From the NCBI GenBank assembly GCA_016235045.1, contig JACRME010000033.1, positions 1 through 64,000 of the forward strand: a stretch of 64,000 nucleotides of DNA. Direction: 5' to 3'. Shown piece after piece: positions 49,144 through 58,128 of the stretch (position 1 is its first letter; each line of letters starts with the position of its first letter). The DNA comes from Nitrosomonadales bacterium (GTDB taxonomy: Bacteria > Pseudomonadota > Gammaproteobacteria > Burkholderiales > Gallionellaceae). A model generated the notes under the pieces. It had not been told where the DNA came from, did no database searches, and was given only the letters and a program-made list of their open reading frames with translations. A program made the translations under genes and the position numbers.

Positions 49144-51318
49144 ATGCCCATCATTCGCGTCGCGCTGGACGTGCCTTTGTCAACACTTTTCGACTATGTA
49201 GTCGAGCAAAATGCCGTGGTAATTCCCGGCCAGCGCGTGCTCGTTCCTTTCGGCCGCAAACAAGTGCTGGGCGTGGCGATGGCATGCGTTGAAAACTCCG
49301 ATCTCGCCGCGGATCGCGTCAAGCCGCTGACGCAGGTGCTGGACGATGTGCCGCCGCTGCCGCAAGAGTTACTCACCCTGTTACAGTTTTGCAGCGATTA
49401 TTACCACCATCCCCTGGGCATGACCGTGCTGTCTGCCCTGCCTGCGCGTCTGCGCGCCGTGGAACCGATCACCGTGAAACAATCGCTGGATTACACATTG
49501 AGCGCCGCAGGCAGAGCGCTGGATGTCGCAACCCTGCCCAAGCGCCGCGTGGTGCAGCAGCGCATCCTGCAGGCCCTGCGCGAAGCACCGCTGAGCGGCG
49601 CGCAATTGCGCAGCCTGTCCCCCTCCGCCCCTGCCGCATTGAAGTCTCTGCAGGAAGCTGGCTGGGTCGAGACCTGCGCACCGGTGGAACGCGCCACGCA
49701 CACCTTCAACAACGCCCACGCACTCACCGACGAACAGCAGTTGGCCGTGGATACCGTCGCGCGGCAATCCGGCTACGGTTGCTTTCTGCTGCACGGCATT
49801 ACCGGCAGCGGCAAGACCGAAATCTATGTGCACCTGATGCACGAAATGTTGCAGCGCGGCGGCCAGGTGCTGCTGCTGGTGCCCGAGATCAACCTCACTC
49901 CGCAACTGGAGAACTACTTCCGTAGCCGCTTCCCTGACGTGGACCTGGTCAGCCTGCACAGCGGCCTGGCCGACGGCGAGCGCGCACTCCACTGGCTCAA
50001 GGCGCAATCCGGCGAAGCGCGCATCGTGCTCGGCACGCGCTTGGCAGTGTTTACGCCGCTACCCAAATTGAGTCTGATATTGGTGGACGAGGAACACGAC
50101 TCCTCGTTCAAGCAGCAGGACGGCCTGCGCTATTCTGCGCGCGACGTGGCCATCTTCCGCGCCAACCAGCGCGGCGTCCCCATCGTGCTGGGCTCCGCCA
50201 CGCCCTCGCTCGAAAGCTGGTTCAACGCGCAAAGCGGGCGCTACAAATTGTTGAAGCTCACACAACGCGCCGTGCAACCCGCCACCCTGCCCACTGTGCG
50301 CTGCTTCGACATTACCAAACTGCCCTTGCACGAAGGCCTGAGCGAGCCTTTGCTCACCGCCATTGACTCGCGCCTGCAACGCAAGGAACAAAGTCTCATC
50401 TTCATCAACCGCCGCGGCTATGCGCCCGTGCTGATGTGCAGCGCCTGCGGCTGGCTGAGTGAATGCAAACACTGTGCGGGCAAACTGGTGCTGCACCTGA
50501 AAGATCGCACGCTGCGTTGCCACCATTGCGGCGCACAGCAGCGCGTGCCGCCTGCCTGCCCCACCTGCGGCGACGCTGATCTCAAACCGGTCGGCATCGG
50601 CACGCAACGTCTGGAAGAAACGTTGCAAACCCGTTTTCCGGAAGCGCGCATCCTGCGCGTGGATCGCGACAGCACGCGCAACAAAGGCGCGTGGAGTGCC
50701 ATGCGCAAGCAGATTCACGACGGCGAGGCCGATATATTGATCGGCACGCAGATGCTGGCGAAGGGTCACGACTTCCCCAACCTCACCCTGGTCGGCGTCA
50801 TCAGCCCCGACGGCGCGCTGTACAGCGCCGACTTCCGCGCCTCGGAAAAACTCTTCGCGCAACTCACGCAAGTCGGCGGCCGCGCCGGCCGCGCCGACAA
50901 GGCGGGCGAAGTCATCGTGCAGACCGCCTTCCCCAACCACCCGCTGTTCCAGGCCCTGCGCGCGCACGACTACGAAATCTGGGCGCAGACCCTGCTCGCC
51001 GAGCGCCAGATGGCGGGCTTTCCGCCGTTCGTGTATCAGGCGCTGCTGAGCGCGGAAGGAAAGCAGGAAAGCGATGCCTACAATTTTCTGAAGCAGGCGC
51101 GCACTGCGGCGCAGGAACTGCACATGCCGGTGGAAGTGTACGGCGTCGTCCCCGCGGCCATGCCCAAACGTGCCAACCACTATCGCGCGCAACTGCTGGT
51201 GCAGAGCGACAAGCGCAAGGCGTTGGGGGAATTTTTGCGGGCGTGGAAGCCGGTGCTAGATGAGCTGCCTGCTAGCAAGTTGCGGTGGGTGTTGGATGTT
51301 GATCCGATGGAGTTTTGA
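49144..51318 (+). CDS. priA: PriA, primosomal replication-restart helicase
   Basis: A 724-residue 3'-5' DNA helicase that reloads the replisome at stalled forks. The N-terminal DNA-binding domain starts IIRVALDVPLSTLFDYVV and has VPFGRK. Helicase motifs are GITGSGKTEIYVHL (Walker A), LVDEEHDSSFKQQDG (DEEH) and GSATPSLES. Zinc ligands are in CSACGWLSECKHC and CHHCGAQ...CPTCG. Late motifs are GTQMLAKGHDFPN and QVGGRAGRADKAGEV. Start 49144 matches the family N terminus. Confidence 0.96.
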   Translation: MPIIRVALDVPLSTLFDYVVEQNAVVIPGQRVLVPFGRKQVLGVAMACVENSDLAADRVKPLTQVLDDVPPLPQELLTLLQFCSDYYHHPLGMTVLSALPARLRAVEPITVKQSLDYTLSAAGRALDVATLPKRRVVQQRILQALREAPLSGAQLRSLSPSAPAALKSLQEAGWVETCAPVERATHTFNNAHALTDEQQLAVDTVARQSGYGCFLLHGITGSGKTEIYVHLMHEMLQRGGQVLLLVPEINLTPQLENYFRSRFPDVDLVSLHSGLADGERALHWLKAQSGEARIVLGTRLAVFTPLPKLSLILVDEEHDSSFKQQDGLRYSARDVAIFRANQRGVPIVLGSATPSLESWFNAQSGRYKLLKLTQRAVQPATLPTVRCFDITKLPLHEGLSEPLLTAIDSRLQRKEQSLIFINRRGYAPVLMCSACGWLSECKHCAGKLVLHLKDRTLRCHHCGAQQRVPPACPTCGDADLKPVGIGTQRLEETLQTRFPEARILRVDRDSTRNKGAWSAMRKQIHDGEADILIGTQMLAKGHDFPNLTLVGVISPDGALYSADFRASEKLFAQLTQVGGRAGRADKAGEVIVQTAFPNHPLFQALRAHDYEIWAQTLLAERQMAGFPPFVYQALLSAEGKQESDAYNFLKQARTAAQELHMPVEVYGVVPAAMPKRANHYRAQLLVQSDKRKALGEFLRAWKPVLDELPASKLRWVLDVDPMEF

Positions 51319-51469
51319 TTTAAAGAACGCATTCGCCGCTTATGATTTGCGGCGGGAATATGCCATGCTACGGTTTGAGCAATGAATTGAAATGTTGAGT
51401 CGAAGTGCTCCGCGATCAGCCTTGGCCAAAAAGACGTCCTTGCCGACCACTTAACGTAGGAATCAAAAT

Positions 51470-52686
51470 ATGCGGCCCACGATTGAGTTTGAACAGCAAG
51501 GTTCTGCACTACTTCTTCTTTACTCGCCCCGCGACGACGATTCTTGGTACACGATAAATTTGATCGCGGTGAAGTTCTTCTTATCAAGGGGACCTTCCAT
51601 TTTCGTTGCGATCATCTCATTGCCGTCAAACAAAAGGATGTGGCAGAGGAAGAAATCCTCCTTCCAAGCTTCGAGCCACTTCGCTTTAAAGTGGCTAACT
51701 TGGAGGGGGATTACTTTGTGTTCGATCCCGATATCGTGCAGATTGGTTACCCATTACTTATTTACCGAAATGCGCAGATTACTTGGAAGTGGTTTACCGC
51801 CGAGCGGCGTACTTCCATATTCCGTGTTATCTCGGAAATCCGACCCGCGCGGGTTGTAATTGGTGGGACGGAGTCAGACGCGATACCAGAAGCAGTATTT
51901 GAGAAACTGATCTCAAAATTTCCGACAAGCCATGAACTAAAGTGATATGTCCTCGCTCGAGTCTCTGCAGTTATCCGTGAGTTTTCGGAAACGCAAGTCG
52001 ATGCGGAACGCTTATTTCGCAAATATGTAAACAAGCACCTTAACCAACAAGCAAAAAACATTGTCGGCCTCTTTCGGGAGGGTGAGGAAAGAAAATATCG
52101 GTATCTTCTCGAGAGGCTGAAAGCAATGTTGGCTTCAGAAGAAACCTACTCTGAAGCCGCATGGCAATCTGAAATCCTACAAATCGTCCTGCTCCTGAAT
52201 CCAAAGTATATCAAGGCGATACAGAGTGCTCCGGTTAGGGACATTGATCGGGGGGCCATGCGAGAAATCGACATCTTGTTGATAGATGCATCGGGAAATG
52301 TTGATGTAATAGAGATCAAAAAGCCCTTCAACAAGTGCATCGTTACGGAAGGGCTGCACAGGGATAATCACATACCAATGCGAGAACTTTCGGGCTCTGT
52401 AATGCAAGTCGAAAAGTATATTTACTACTTGAATCGATGGGGCGCAGATGGCGAAGTGGCATTGACAGAGAAATATCGAGACAAGCTGCCGCAGGGATTT
52501 TCCATCAAGATAACCAATCCGACCGGAATTATCATAATGGGACGTGATAACAATCTAACCGAAATACAGCGAAGAGACTTTGAAGTTGTGAAAAGGAAAT
52601 ACAAGAATATTGCTGACATTATTACGTTTGATGATCTGCTGCGGAGACTCGAATTCGCAATCAAGCAGTTCTCCGCCGAAGCCTAA
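51470..52686 (+). pseudogene. sduA: Broken Shedu (SduA, DUF4263) antiphage nuclease gene
   Basis: Three pieces line up as one protein of about 405 residues. The first runs from ATG 51470 (MRPTIEFEQQGSALLLLYSP) to about 51547. The second is in the next frame and continues with GEVLLIKGTFHF to TGA 51943-51945. The third, in the same frame as the second, continues after that stop as YVLARVSAVIREFSE to 52686. The last 190 residues carry the DUF4263 nuclease signature: EIDILLI...VIEIKKP (PD-(D/E)xK-type D and E-x-K), GSVMQVEKYI and GIIIMGRD...ITFDDLLRRL. Inserting one G after TCTTGG and changing TGA to CGA restores the frame. Base composition is AT-rich relative to the flanks. The C-terminal part could still be translated from ATG 52126. 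Two sequencing errors are the alternative. Confidence 0.85.
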
Positions 52687-52777
52687 ATATACGAACTAAA
52701 CTGGTAAAACAGCGTCGAGAACCAGGTCTAGACTCATAGCGCATCGTTGCTAGACCCTGTGTTGGGCTTCTGCGCGG

Positions 52778-52819
52778 TTGACCGTGTACGACAACATGTA
52801 TAGACTGACGTTTATACAT
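52778..52819 (+). promoter_or_regulatory. mazEF promoter with palindromic operator
   Basis: TTGACC (52778-52783), a 17-bp spacer and TAGACT (52801-52806). Overlapping the -10 is a perfect inverted repeat, ATGTATA (52796-52802) and TATACAT (52813-52819). Toxin-antitoxin operons are usually autorepressed at such a site. Confidence 0.65.
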
Positions 52820-52833
52820 TATGGGGATTTTCC

Positions 52834-53088
52834 ATGTCTGAAGCCGTTCTCGATATCAAGCGCTGGGGCAACAGTCTCGGTGTGCGACTGCCCGCCGGGG
52901 TGGCTCGCAAGGCAAACCTGCACGCCGACCAGCGCGTCCGCATCACCGTCGAAGGCAATTACGTCATCATCGCCCCGGTGCAGGATGCACCGCAGACGCT
53001 GGAGCAGCGCCTCGCTGTCTACGATCCCAAGCGGCACGGAGGCGAGCAGATGACCACATCGGAAACACTCGGAGTCGAACAGTGGTAG
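52834..53088 (+). CDS. mazE: MazE-type antitoxin
   Basis: An 84-residue AbrB/SpoVT-fold protein. The N-terminal swapped-hairpin domain LDIKRWGNSLGVRLPAGVARKANL binds DNA and matches MazE (KRWGNSxxVRLP). The C-terminal tail, with AVYDPKRHGGE, would wrap the toxin. It is preceded by a palindromic operator and overlaps mazF by 7 bp. Confidence 0.92.
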   Translation: MSEAVLDIKRWGNSLGVRLPAGVARKANLHADQRVRITVEGNYVIIAPVQDAPQTLEQRLAVYDPKRHGGEQMTTSETLGVEQW

Positions 53089-53465
53089 CCGCAGCAAGCG
53101 GGAAGCGCTGGGCACCGGAGCGGCAGGACATCATCTGGATAGACTGCAATCCTCAGGCGGGACGGGAGATGCGCGACATCCATCCCTTCCTCGTGCTCTC
53201 GCCGCGCATCTTCAACGAAAAGACCTCGCTGGTGATTGGCTTGCCCATGACCACGGCAGAATACAATGCCGACAACCCGTTTGCCCTTGCCGTGGGCGCG
53301 GCGTCGGGCCGCAAGAGCGGCCAGGCCAGCTACGTGCTATGCCACCAACCCAAGTCTTTCGATTGGCGGCAACGCAAGGCCAAGGCACATCCGCTCAAGC
53401 GCCTGCCGGATGCGTTATTCGTGCAGGTGTGCGAGCGGCTGAATCAGATCATCCAGGTTGGTTGA
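53082..53465 (+). CDS. mazF: MazF/PemK-type mRNA interferase toxin
   Basis: A 127-residue toxin that cleaves RNA at short sequences. Family features are PERQDIIWIDCNPQAGREMRDIHPFLVLSP (with the catalytic Arg), TSLVIGLPMTT and SGQASYVLCHQPKSFDWR. The GTG at 53082 sits inside the end of mazE, a normal arrangement giving lower toxin yield. The sequence appears complete. Confidence 0.93.
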   Translation: MVAAASGKRWAPERQDIIWIDCNPQAGREMRDIHPFLVLSPRIFNEKTSLVIGLPMTTAEYNADNPFALAVGAASGRKSGQASYVLCHQPKSFDWRQRKAKAHPLKRLPDALFVQVCERLNQIIQVG

Positions 53466-53577
53466 TGCTGTGGCGGAACGTCGCAGGCTACCCCACGAAT
53501 TCAAAACTCCATCGCGAGTTGGCGCGTAGCGTTCGAAGTGATTCTTCAAACCAATTTTGAGGGCTATCAGCAAACGC

Positions 53578-54054
53578 ATGAACATCGCCTATCTAGCCGA
53601 ACACAAAGAAATGATCCCGTTGCTCGCCCAATGGTTCTATAAAGAATGGGCGTATCTGAACCCTGGTCGAACGGTAGCAGATGTTGAGCATCTCATCGCA
53701 GAAAGAACCAACACCGACAAGATTCCAATCGCATTGGTTGCTTTCGACAATCAGGAACTACTCGGAACGGTGTGTCTCAAAGTTCACGATATGGATACCC
53801 GTCTGGATTTATCGCCGTGGCTTGCTGGCCTTTATGTTGCAGCGCCAAGGCGACGGCAAGGTATAGGGGCAGCGCTGGTTTCAGCCATTGAGAAAAAGGG
53901 CCTCGACCTTGGGATAGAGAAGCTATATTTGCACACGCCGGAATCGGAGGCTTTTTATTCAAAACTTGGATGGCAAGTTAAAGAAAGGCCGCAGTACCAT
54001 GGCTATCCTGTCAGTCTTATGCAGAAGAGACTTTTCTCTAACAAATCTACATGA
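53578..54054 (+). CDS. GNAT-family N-acetyltransferase
   Basis: A 158-residue acetyl-CoA-dependent acetyltransferase. The CoA-binding motif A is LAGLYVAAPRRRQGIGAALVSAIE, and motif B is EAFYSKLGWQVKER. ATG 53578 is chosen over a TTG seven codons upstream. The 112-bp gap after mazF could hold a promoter. The stop overlaps the next gene as ATGA, so it forms a three-gene unit with a carboxypeptidase and a second GNAT protein. Substrate unknown. Confidence 0.85.
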   Translation: MNIAYLAEHKEMIPLLAQWFYKEWAYLNPGRTVADVEHLIAERTNTDKIPIALVAFDNQELLGTVCLKVHDMDTRLDLSPWLAGLYVAAPRRRQGIGAALVSAIEKKGLDLGIEKLYLHTPESEAFYSKLGWQVKERPQYHGYPVSLMQKRLFSNKST

Positions 54055-54569
54055 ATACCATCTTGGCCAAGCTCGGAATTTCGAGCGAATTGATAGCAGC
54101 TCGTGGCCTGCGGGAATGCGAAGAGGCAACGACACTTGAGCTTGCAGAAGTTGGAGCGGACGGCAGAAACCATCTGCTTGTTCCATTAGCTGCCGAAGCA
54201 TGGCGTAACCTCAAGGCAGCGGCGCTCGTTGACGGCGTCGACCTGTTTATCGTTTCCGCCTTTCGCAGCATTGACCGGCAAGTGCAGATTGTTCATGGAA
54301 AGCTTGAAGCCGGCGACACTATCGAAAACATTCTCACTGTCTGTGCACCTCCCGGCTTTAGCGAACACCACACCGGGCGGGCCATCGATGTTTCGACCTC
54401 CTGCAGCCGCGCGCTCGATGTCGAATTCGACCAAACCGCTGCCTATGCGTGGCTCACTGCGCGGGCTGCCGAATTTGGCTACTATCTCTCCTATCCAATT
54501 GGTAATCCAAAAGGCTATCAATATGAGCCTTGGCATTGGTGCTTTCGAGATCGTGGGGTGATGCGATGA
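54051..54569 (+). CDS. VanY-type D-Ala-D-Ala carboxypeptidase (peptidase M15B)
   Basis: A 172-residue LAS-family metallopeptidase. The motifs are SAFRSIDRQ, the zinc ligands SEHHTGRAIDV (His and Asp) and EPWHW (catalytic Glu region and His). There is no signal peptide or membrane segment, which is odd for an enzyme expected to act on peptidoglycan; it could act on cytoplasmic murein peptides or be released. It is coupled on both sides to GNAT genes by ATGA overlaps. Confidence 0.87.
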   Translation: MNTILAKLGISSELIAARGLRECEEATTLELAEVGADGRNHLLVPLAAEAWRNLKAAALVDGVDLFIVSAFRSIDRQVQIVHGKLEAGDTIENILTVCAPPGFSEHHTGRAIDVSTSCSRALDVEFDQTAAYAWLTARAAEFGYYLSYPIGNPKGYQYEPWHWCFRDRGVMR

Positions 54570-55078
54570 GACTGGAATGTGGTCTGTGTGTTATTCGCGA
54601 TTGGCGACTCAGCGATGAGGGTGCTCTGATTGCCGTTGCCAACAGCCGCAACGTTTGGCGAAACCTCCATCATCGCTTTCCATATCCCTACACCAAATCA
54701 GACGCAAGACACTGGTTCTCGTTGCTTGCCGGGATGACGGAGCCGACGCACTGGGCCATTGAGGTCGATGGCGTCGCGGTGGGTGGCGTCGGCGTCGATC
54801 TCGGAGAAGGTATCTTTGCCAAGTCCGCACAATTCGGCTACTGGCTTGGCGAGCCGTATTGGGGGCGTGGAATCATGACCGACGCCGTGCGTGCCGCATC
54901 GGAATATGCGCTGATTCATTTTGGGCTGGTACGCCTGGAAGCCCCTGTCTTTGCATGGAACCCGGCCTCAATGCGGGTACTCGAAAAGTCCGGCTATGTC
55001 CAAGAAGGCATTCTTCGCAAGAGCGTCCTTAAGGACGGCATGCTGATCGACCAGGTTCTTTATGCGCTCGTTGGGTAA
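54566..55078 (+). CDS. RimJ/RimL-type GNAT acetyltransferase
   Basis: A 170-residue acetyltransferase of the Acetyltransf_3 type that modifies protein N termini or small amines. It contains IRDWRLSDEGALIAVANSRNV, FGYWLGEPYWGRGIMTDAVRA (CoA loop), and NPASMRVLEKSGYVQEGILRKSV. It starts at ATG 54566 in an ATGA overlap with the carboxypeptidase. Like the first GNAT protein, the substrate is not predictable. Confidence 0.87.
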   Translation: MRLECGLCVIRDWRLSDEGALIAVANSRNVWRNLHHRFPYPYTKSDARHWFSLLAGMTEPTHWAIEVDGVAVGGVGVDLGEGIFAKSAQFGYWLGEPYWGRGIMTDAVRAASEYALIHFGLVRLEAPVFAWNPASMRVLEKSGYVQEGILRKSVLKDGMLIDQVLYALVG

Positions 55079-55233
55079 ATAGAGCACGATCTCTGCCACC
55101 ATTCTCATCCATCCTGCAGTCCTCTCTTGCCATAGCCTTCGGCCTTGGACATGACGTCATTTCAAAGCGCCTTCTGGCAGTCGGGGGTCTCGCGACTAGT
55201 GAGTTAGCATCTCAGTTATTTGTAGGGGCGGGT

Positions 55234-55261
55234 TTGGAAAACAAACCGAAGCTCTTATAAT
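55234..55261 (+). promoter_or_regulatory. Promoter of the 55.3-kb lipoprotein gene
   Basis: TTGGAA (55234-55239), a 16-bp spacer and a perfect TATAAT (55256-55261), 35 bp before the ATG. Confidence 0.6.
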
Positions 55262-55296
55262 TCGTAATGCCCCCAATTTCTGATTGAGGTGAAAAA

Positions 55297-55881
55297 ATGA
55301 ACAAATCGCTTTGCATTGCTTCTGCTCTTTTTCTGCTGCTGCAATCGGGCTGCGCAAACAATCGCTTTCCCTTCCAGCCGATCATGGACTCAACGCAGTC
55401 GCCCGAACCGGCCTCCGGTTATGTTGCCGGGATGTTCAGCCGGGATTGGAATCCCAGCAAGTTGGGCTTTGGCCTTGTCATTGTGAATACCGCAACGGCC
55501 GAAGAATACGTCATGCCTTTCGGCGTTGAAGCGGTTCTGCCGGAAAAAGTGATAGACGAATTTGGCATGATTCAGCTTCCGCCGGGCGAGTACAGGATTG
55601 CGCATTGGTTGACGTATTCGACCGAAGATTACGGGCAGCTAACCAGAATCGCCATGCCGCCCGATTCAATGGCCGCCGCGCCATTCGTGCTTGCGCCGGG
55701 AAGCGTGGTTTTCGTCGGCAGCTATGTCGCCCGAAACAGGCAGAACAACGGTTCCAATGGCGGCAATCCGTGGTCGGTCCACCACCAGCGGCTTACGCTG
55801 CAAACGGTTCGAAAAGGACTCTCGAATCGCTATCCGTTGTTCTCGACGCAGCCGATGCTGTGTCCGAGTTGCATAGAATGA
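55297..55881 (+). CDS. Lipoprotein of unknown function
   Basis: A 194-residue lipoprotein with lipobox LLQSGC (Cys about 19). The mature part looks like a single beta-sandwich domain (GFGLVIVNTATAEEYVMPFG, IQLPPGEYRIAHWLTYS, PFVLAPGSVVFVGSYVA) and ends with a CPSC motif. I do not recognise the family. It has its own promoter and is followed 42 bp later by another unknown gene. Confidence 0.7.
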   Translation: MNKSLCIASALFLLLQSGCANNRFPFQPIMDSTQSPEPASGYVAGMFSRDWNPSKLGFGLVIVNTATAEEYVMPFGVEAVLPEKVIDEFGMIQLPPGEYRIAHWLTYSTEDYGQLTRIAMPPDSMAAAPFVLAPGSVVFVGSYVARNRQNNGSNGGNPWSVHHQRLTLQTVRKGLSNRYPLFSTQPMLCPSCIE

Positions 55882-55920
55882 TCGCGGCGCTGAAGGCGCA
55901 TCGACAAATAGACAGGGGCC

Positions 55921-56463
55921 ATGATGGCGATCCAAACGGGTGAATTGCCGCAACTGGCACTGCTCGACCAATACAGGCGGGATGGCGCTTACACGGATTG
56001 CTACTTTGTGAACGTGCCGCGCCCCATTGCGCAGGCCGAATACGTGGAAGCCTTTTACACCACCGGCCTATTCAGGATCGAACGGGCGATTCTTTCGATG
56101 CTCGCTTCAAAGCCATCCACCGACCAACAGGCGAGACAGCTTGCCACCGGCGAGGCCGGAACCTTTGCAGCATGGGACGTTGAAGGCCGCACGCCGAATC
56201 AGTTGTTGCTCTGCGATTTTCAGGGGCGCACAAGGTCGTGGCTGATGAGTGTCGCCGACGAAAGTGCCGATTCGCCCGGTACGCGGTTGTACTTCGGTTC
56301 TGCGGTGGTTCCCAATGTTGATCCTGCATCCGGCCGGAAATCCATGGGGTTTGCATTTCATGCACTGATGGGATTTCATCGACTTTATTCGCGTGCGCTG
56401 CTGAGCGCTGCGCGCACCCGACTTTTGCGATCCAGGGATGGCAACCAGTCCGTGCAGGAATGA
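55921..56463 (+). CDS. Conserved protein of unknown function
   Basis: A 180-residue soluble protein with YTDCYFVNVPRPIAQAEYVEAFYTTGLFRIERAIL, LATGEAGTFAAWDVEGRT, GRTRSWLM, GTRLYFGSAVV and FHALMGFHRLYSRALLSAA. These stretches resemble a widespread family I remember only as uncharacterised, often near membrane or redox genes. It may start at 55921 or 55924. No catalytic motif can be named. Confidence 0.65.
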   Translation: MMAIQTGELPQLALLDQYRRDGAYTDCYFVNVPRPIAQAEYVEAFYTTGLFRIERAILSMLASKPSTDQQARQLATGEAGTFAAWDVEGRTPNQLLLCDFQGRTRSWLMSVADESADSPGTRLYFGSAVVPNVDPASGRKSMGFAFHALMGFHRLYSRALLSAARTRLLRSRDGNQSVQE

Positions 56464-56538
56464 CGGGTGACGTGCTGTCGAGATAGAGCAAGGGTGCCCG
56501 GGCAAACAGCGGCGCTATAATGCGACCACTCCATTTTC

Positions 56539-57963
56539 ATGCGTATCGACATGACCACCGATGTGAAGTTGCTCGAAACCCTCACCGCCATCAACGGCCG
56601 TGACGGTGTGCTGACCGGTGAAGCTGCTGCGCCCTATGGCAAGGACTGGCGCGGCCGCTATGCGAATGAGGCGCTGGCGGTGGTGTTTCCTTCCGACACG
56701 CAGCAGGTGAGCGACGTGGTGAAGCTGTGCGCGGCGAACAACATTGCCATCGTGCCGCAGGGCGGCAACACCAGCCTGTGCGGCGGCTCGGTGCCGCTGG
56801 CGGGGCCGATTTCGCAGATCATCGTCAACCTGTCGCGCATGAACCGCGTGCGCGCCATCGACGCCACCAACTACACCATGACAGTCGAAGCGGGTTGCAA
56901 GCTGGAATCGTTGTACGCCGCGCCGGAAGCGGCAGATCGCTTGTTCCCGCTTGGCCTCACGGCCGTTGCGCCGCACTGCGAAATCGGCGGCAACCTGTCT
57001 ACCAATGCGGGCGGCATCAACGTGCTGCGCTATGGCACCGCGCGCAATCTCGTGCTCGGGCTGGAAGTGGTGCTGCCGGACGGGCGCATCTGGGACGGAC
57101 TGCGCAGCCTGCGCAAGGACAACACCGGCTACGATCTCAAGCAATTGTTCATCGGTGCGGAAGGCACGCTCGGCATCATCACCGCCGCGGTGGTCAAACT
57201 TTTTCCGCGCCCGAAATCGCTGGCGACCGCCTGCATCGCGGTGCGCGATCCGGCGGCGGCGGTTGCCCTGCTGGCGCATTTGCGCGCCCGCTGCGGCGAC
57301 ACCATCGATGCCTTCGAATTCATCGCGCGCTCCAGCCTCGACCTGGTGTTCAAGCATATCCCGGATACGCATGAGCCCTTCGCCGCCAAACACGAGTGGC
57401 TCATCATCACCCGACTGGCGGATGTGTTGCCAGCGCCGCTGGATGGGGCCTTGCGCGACGCGCTGCAATCGTTTGGCCCGGGCGTGGCCGAATTCGAGGT
57501 GACGACCGACAAGGATAGGGCCGAACGCTGGTGGCGGCTGCGCAAGAACGTGGCCGAGGCGCAAAAGGCCGAGGGTCTCAGCATCAAGCATGACATCTCC
57601 GTGCCCATCAGCCGCGTGGCGGAATTCCTCGCGCAAGCCGGCGAGACCTTGCGCAAGACCTTCCCCGGCATCCGCATCGTCGCCTTCGGTCACATGGGCG
57701 ACGGCAACATTCACTACAACATCTCCATGCAAGATGCCGCGCAGAACAAGGCGTTCATGCAGCAGCACGAGAACGAAGTGCACCACCTGGTGTACGGCAT
57801 CGTGGCGAAACTCGAGGGCAGCATCGCGGCCGAGCACGGTCTGGGCCAGCTCAAGCGCGAGCAGATCACGCACTACAAGAGTCCGCTGGAAATGGAACTG
57901 ATGCGCAGCATCAAGAAGACGCTCGACCCGCACGGGCTGATGAATCCGGGCAAAGTCGTTTGA
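56539..57963 (+). CDS. GlcD-type FAD-dependent 2-hydroxyacid dehydrogenase
   Basis: A 474-residue VAO-family flavoprotein. The FAD-binding domain (about 35-215) shows IVPQGGNTSLCGGSVP, HCEIGGNLSTNAGGINVLRYG and GYDLKQLFIGAEGTLGIIT. The C-terminal FAD-oxidase domain has HMGDGNIHYNI and AAEHGLGQLKRE, with a metal-ligand His pair. Closest known types are D-lactate, glycolate and D-2-hydroxyglutarate dehydrogenases; the substrate cannot be fixed. It may start at 56539 or at MTTDV 12 bases later. Confidence 0.88.
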   Translation: MRIDMTTDVKLLETLTAINGRDGVLTGEAAAPYGKDWRGRYANEALAVVFPSDTQQVSDVVKLCAANNIAIVPQGGNTSLCGGSVPLAGPISQIIVNLSRMNRVRAIDATNYTMTVEAGCKLESLYAAPEAADRLFPLGLTAVAPHCEIGGNLSTNAGGINVLRYGTARNLVLGLEVVLPDGRIWDGLRSLRKDNTGYDLKQLFIGAEGTLGIITAAVVKLFPRPKSLATACIAVRDPAAAVALLAHLRARCGDTIDAFEFIARSSLDLVFKHIPDTHEPFAAKHEWLIITRLADVLPAPLDGALRDALQSFGPGVAEFEVTTDKDRAERWWRLRKNVAEAQKAEGLSIKHDISVPISRVAEFLAQAGETLRKTFPGIRIVAFGHMGDGNIHYNISMQDAAQNKAFMQQHENEVHHLVYGIVAKLEGSIAAEHGLGQLKREQITHYKSPLEMELMRSIKKTLDPHGLMNPGKVV

Positions 57964-57982
57964 CCACCCTCAAAGGGCGAAG

Positions 57983-58102
57983 ATGAAACAATGGCTATTT
58001 CTCTGCGTCGTGTCGGTGTGGGCCTCTATCACGCTTGTGGCCGGGCTGGTCTACGGGCAAACTTTGGATGTGCCGGCGTTTGTCGGCATTGCGCCGCACT
58101 AA
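57983..58102 (+). CDS. 39-residue predicted membrane peptide
   Basis: The frame reads MKQWLFLCVVSVWASITLVA and ends FVGIAPH, with one hydrophobic segment (about 4-23) and a short polar tail. It lies 20 bp after the FAD dehydrogenase and 27 bp before the next exported protein. SD-like AAAGGGCGAAG is present. It is probably a real small protein but unsupported by homology. Confidence 0.45.
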   Translation: MKQWLFLCVVSVWASITLVAGLVYGQTLDVPAFVGIAPH

Positions 58103-58128
58103 TAAAACGAATAAATGGGGTTGGGCAT

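Noticed and set aside
51334-51354. Terminator after priA
   Set aside because: CGCCGC...GCGGCG forms a hairpin but no T-tract follows on the plus strand, so it is not called a terminator.
55150-55159. ATGACGTCAT palindrome upstream of the 55.3-kb lipoprotein
   Set aside because: A single 10-bp palindrome far from the promoter has no supporting context.
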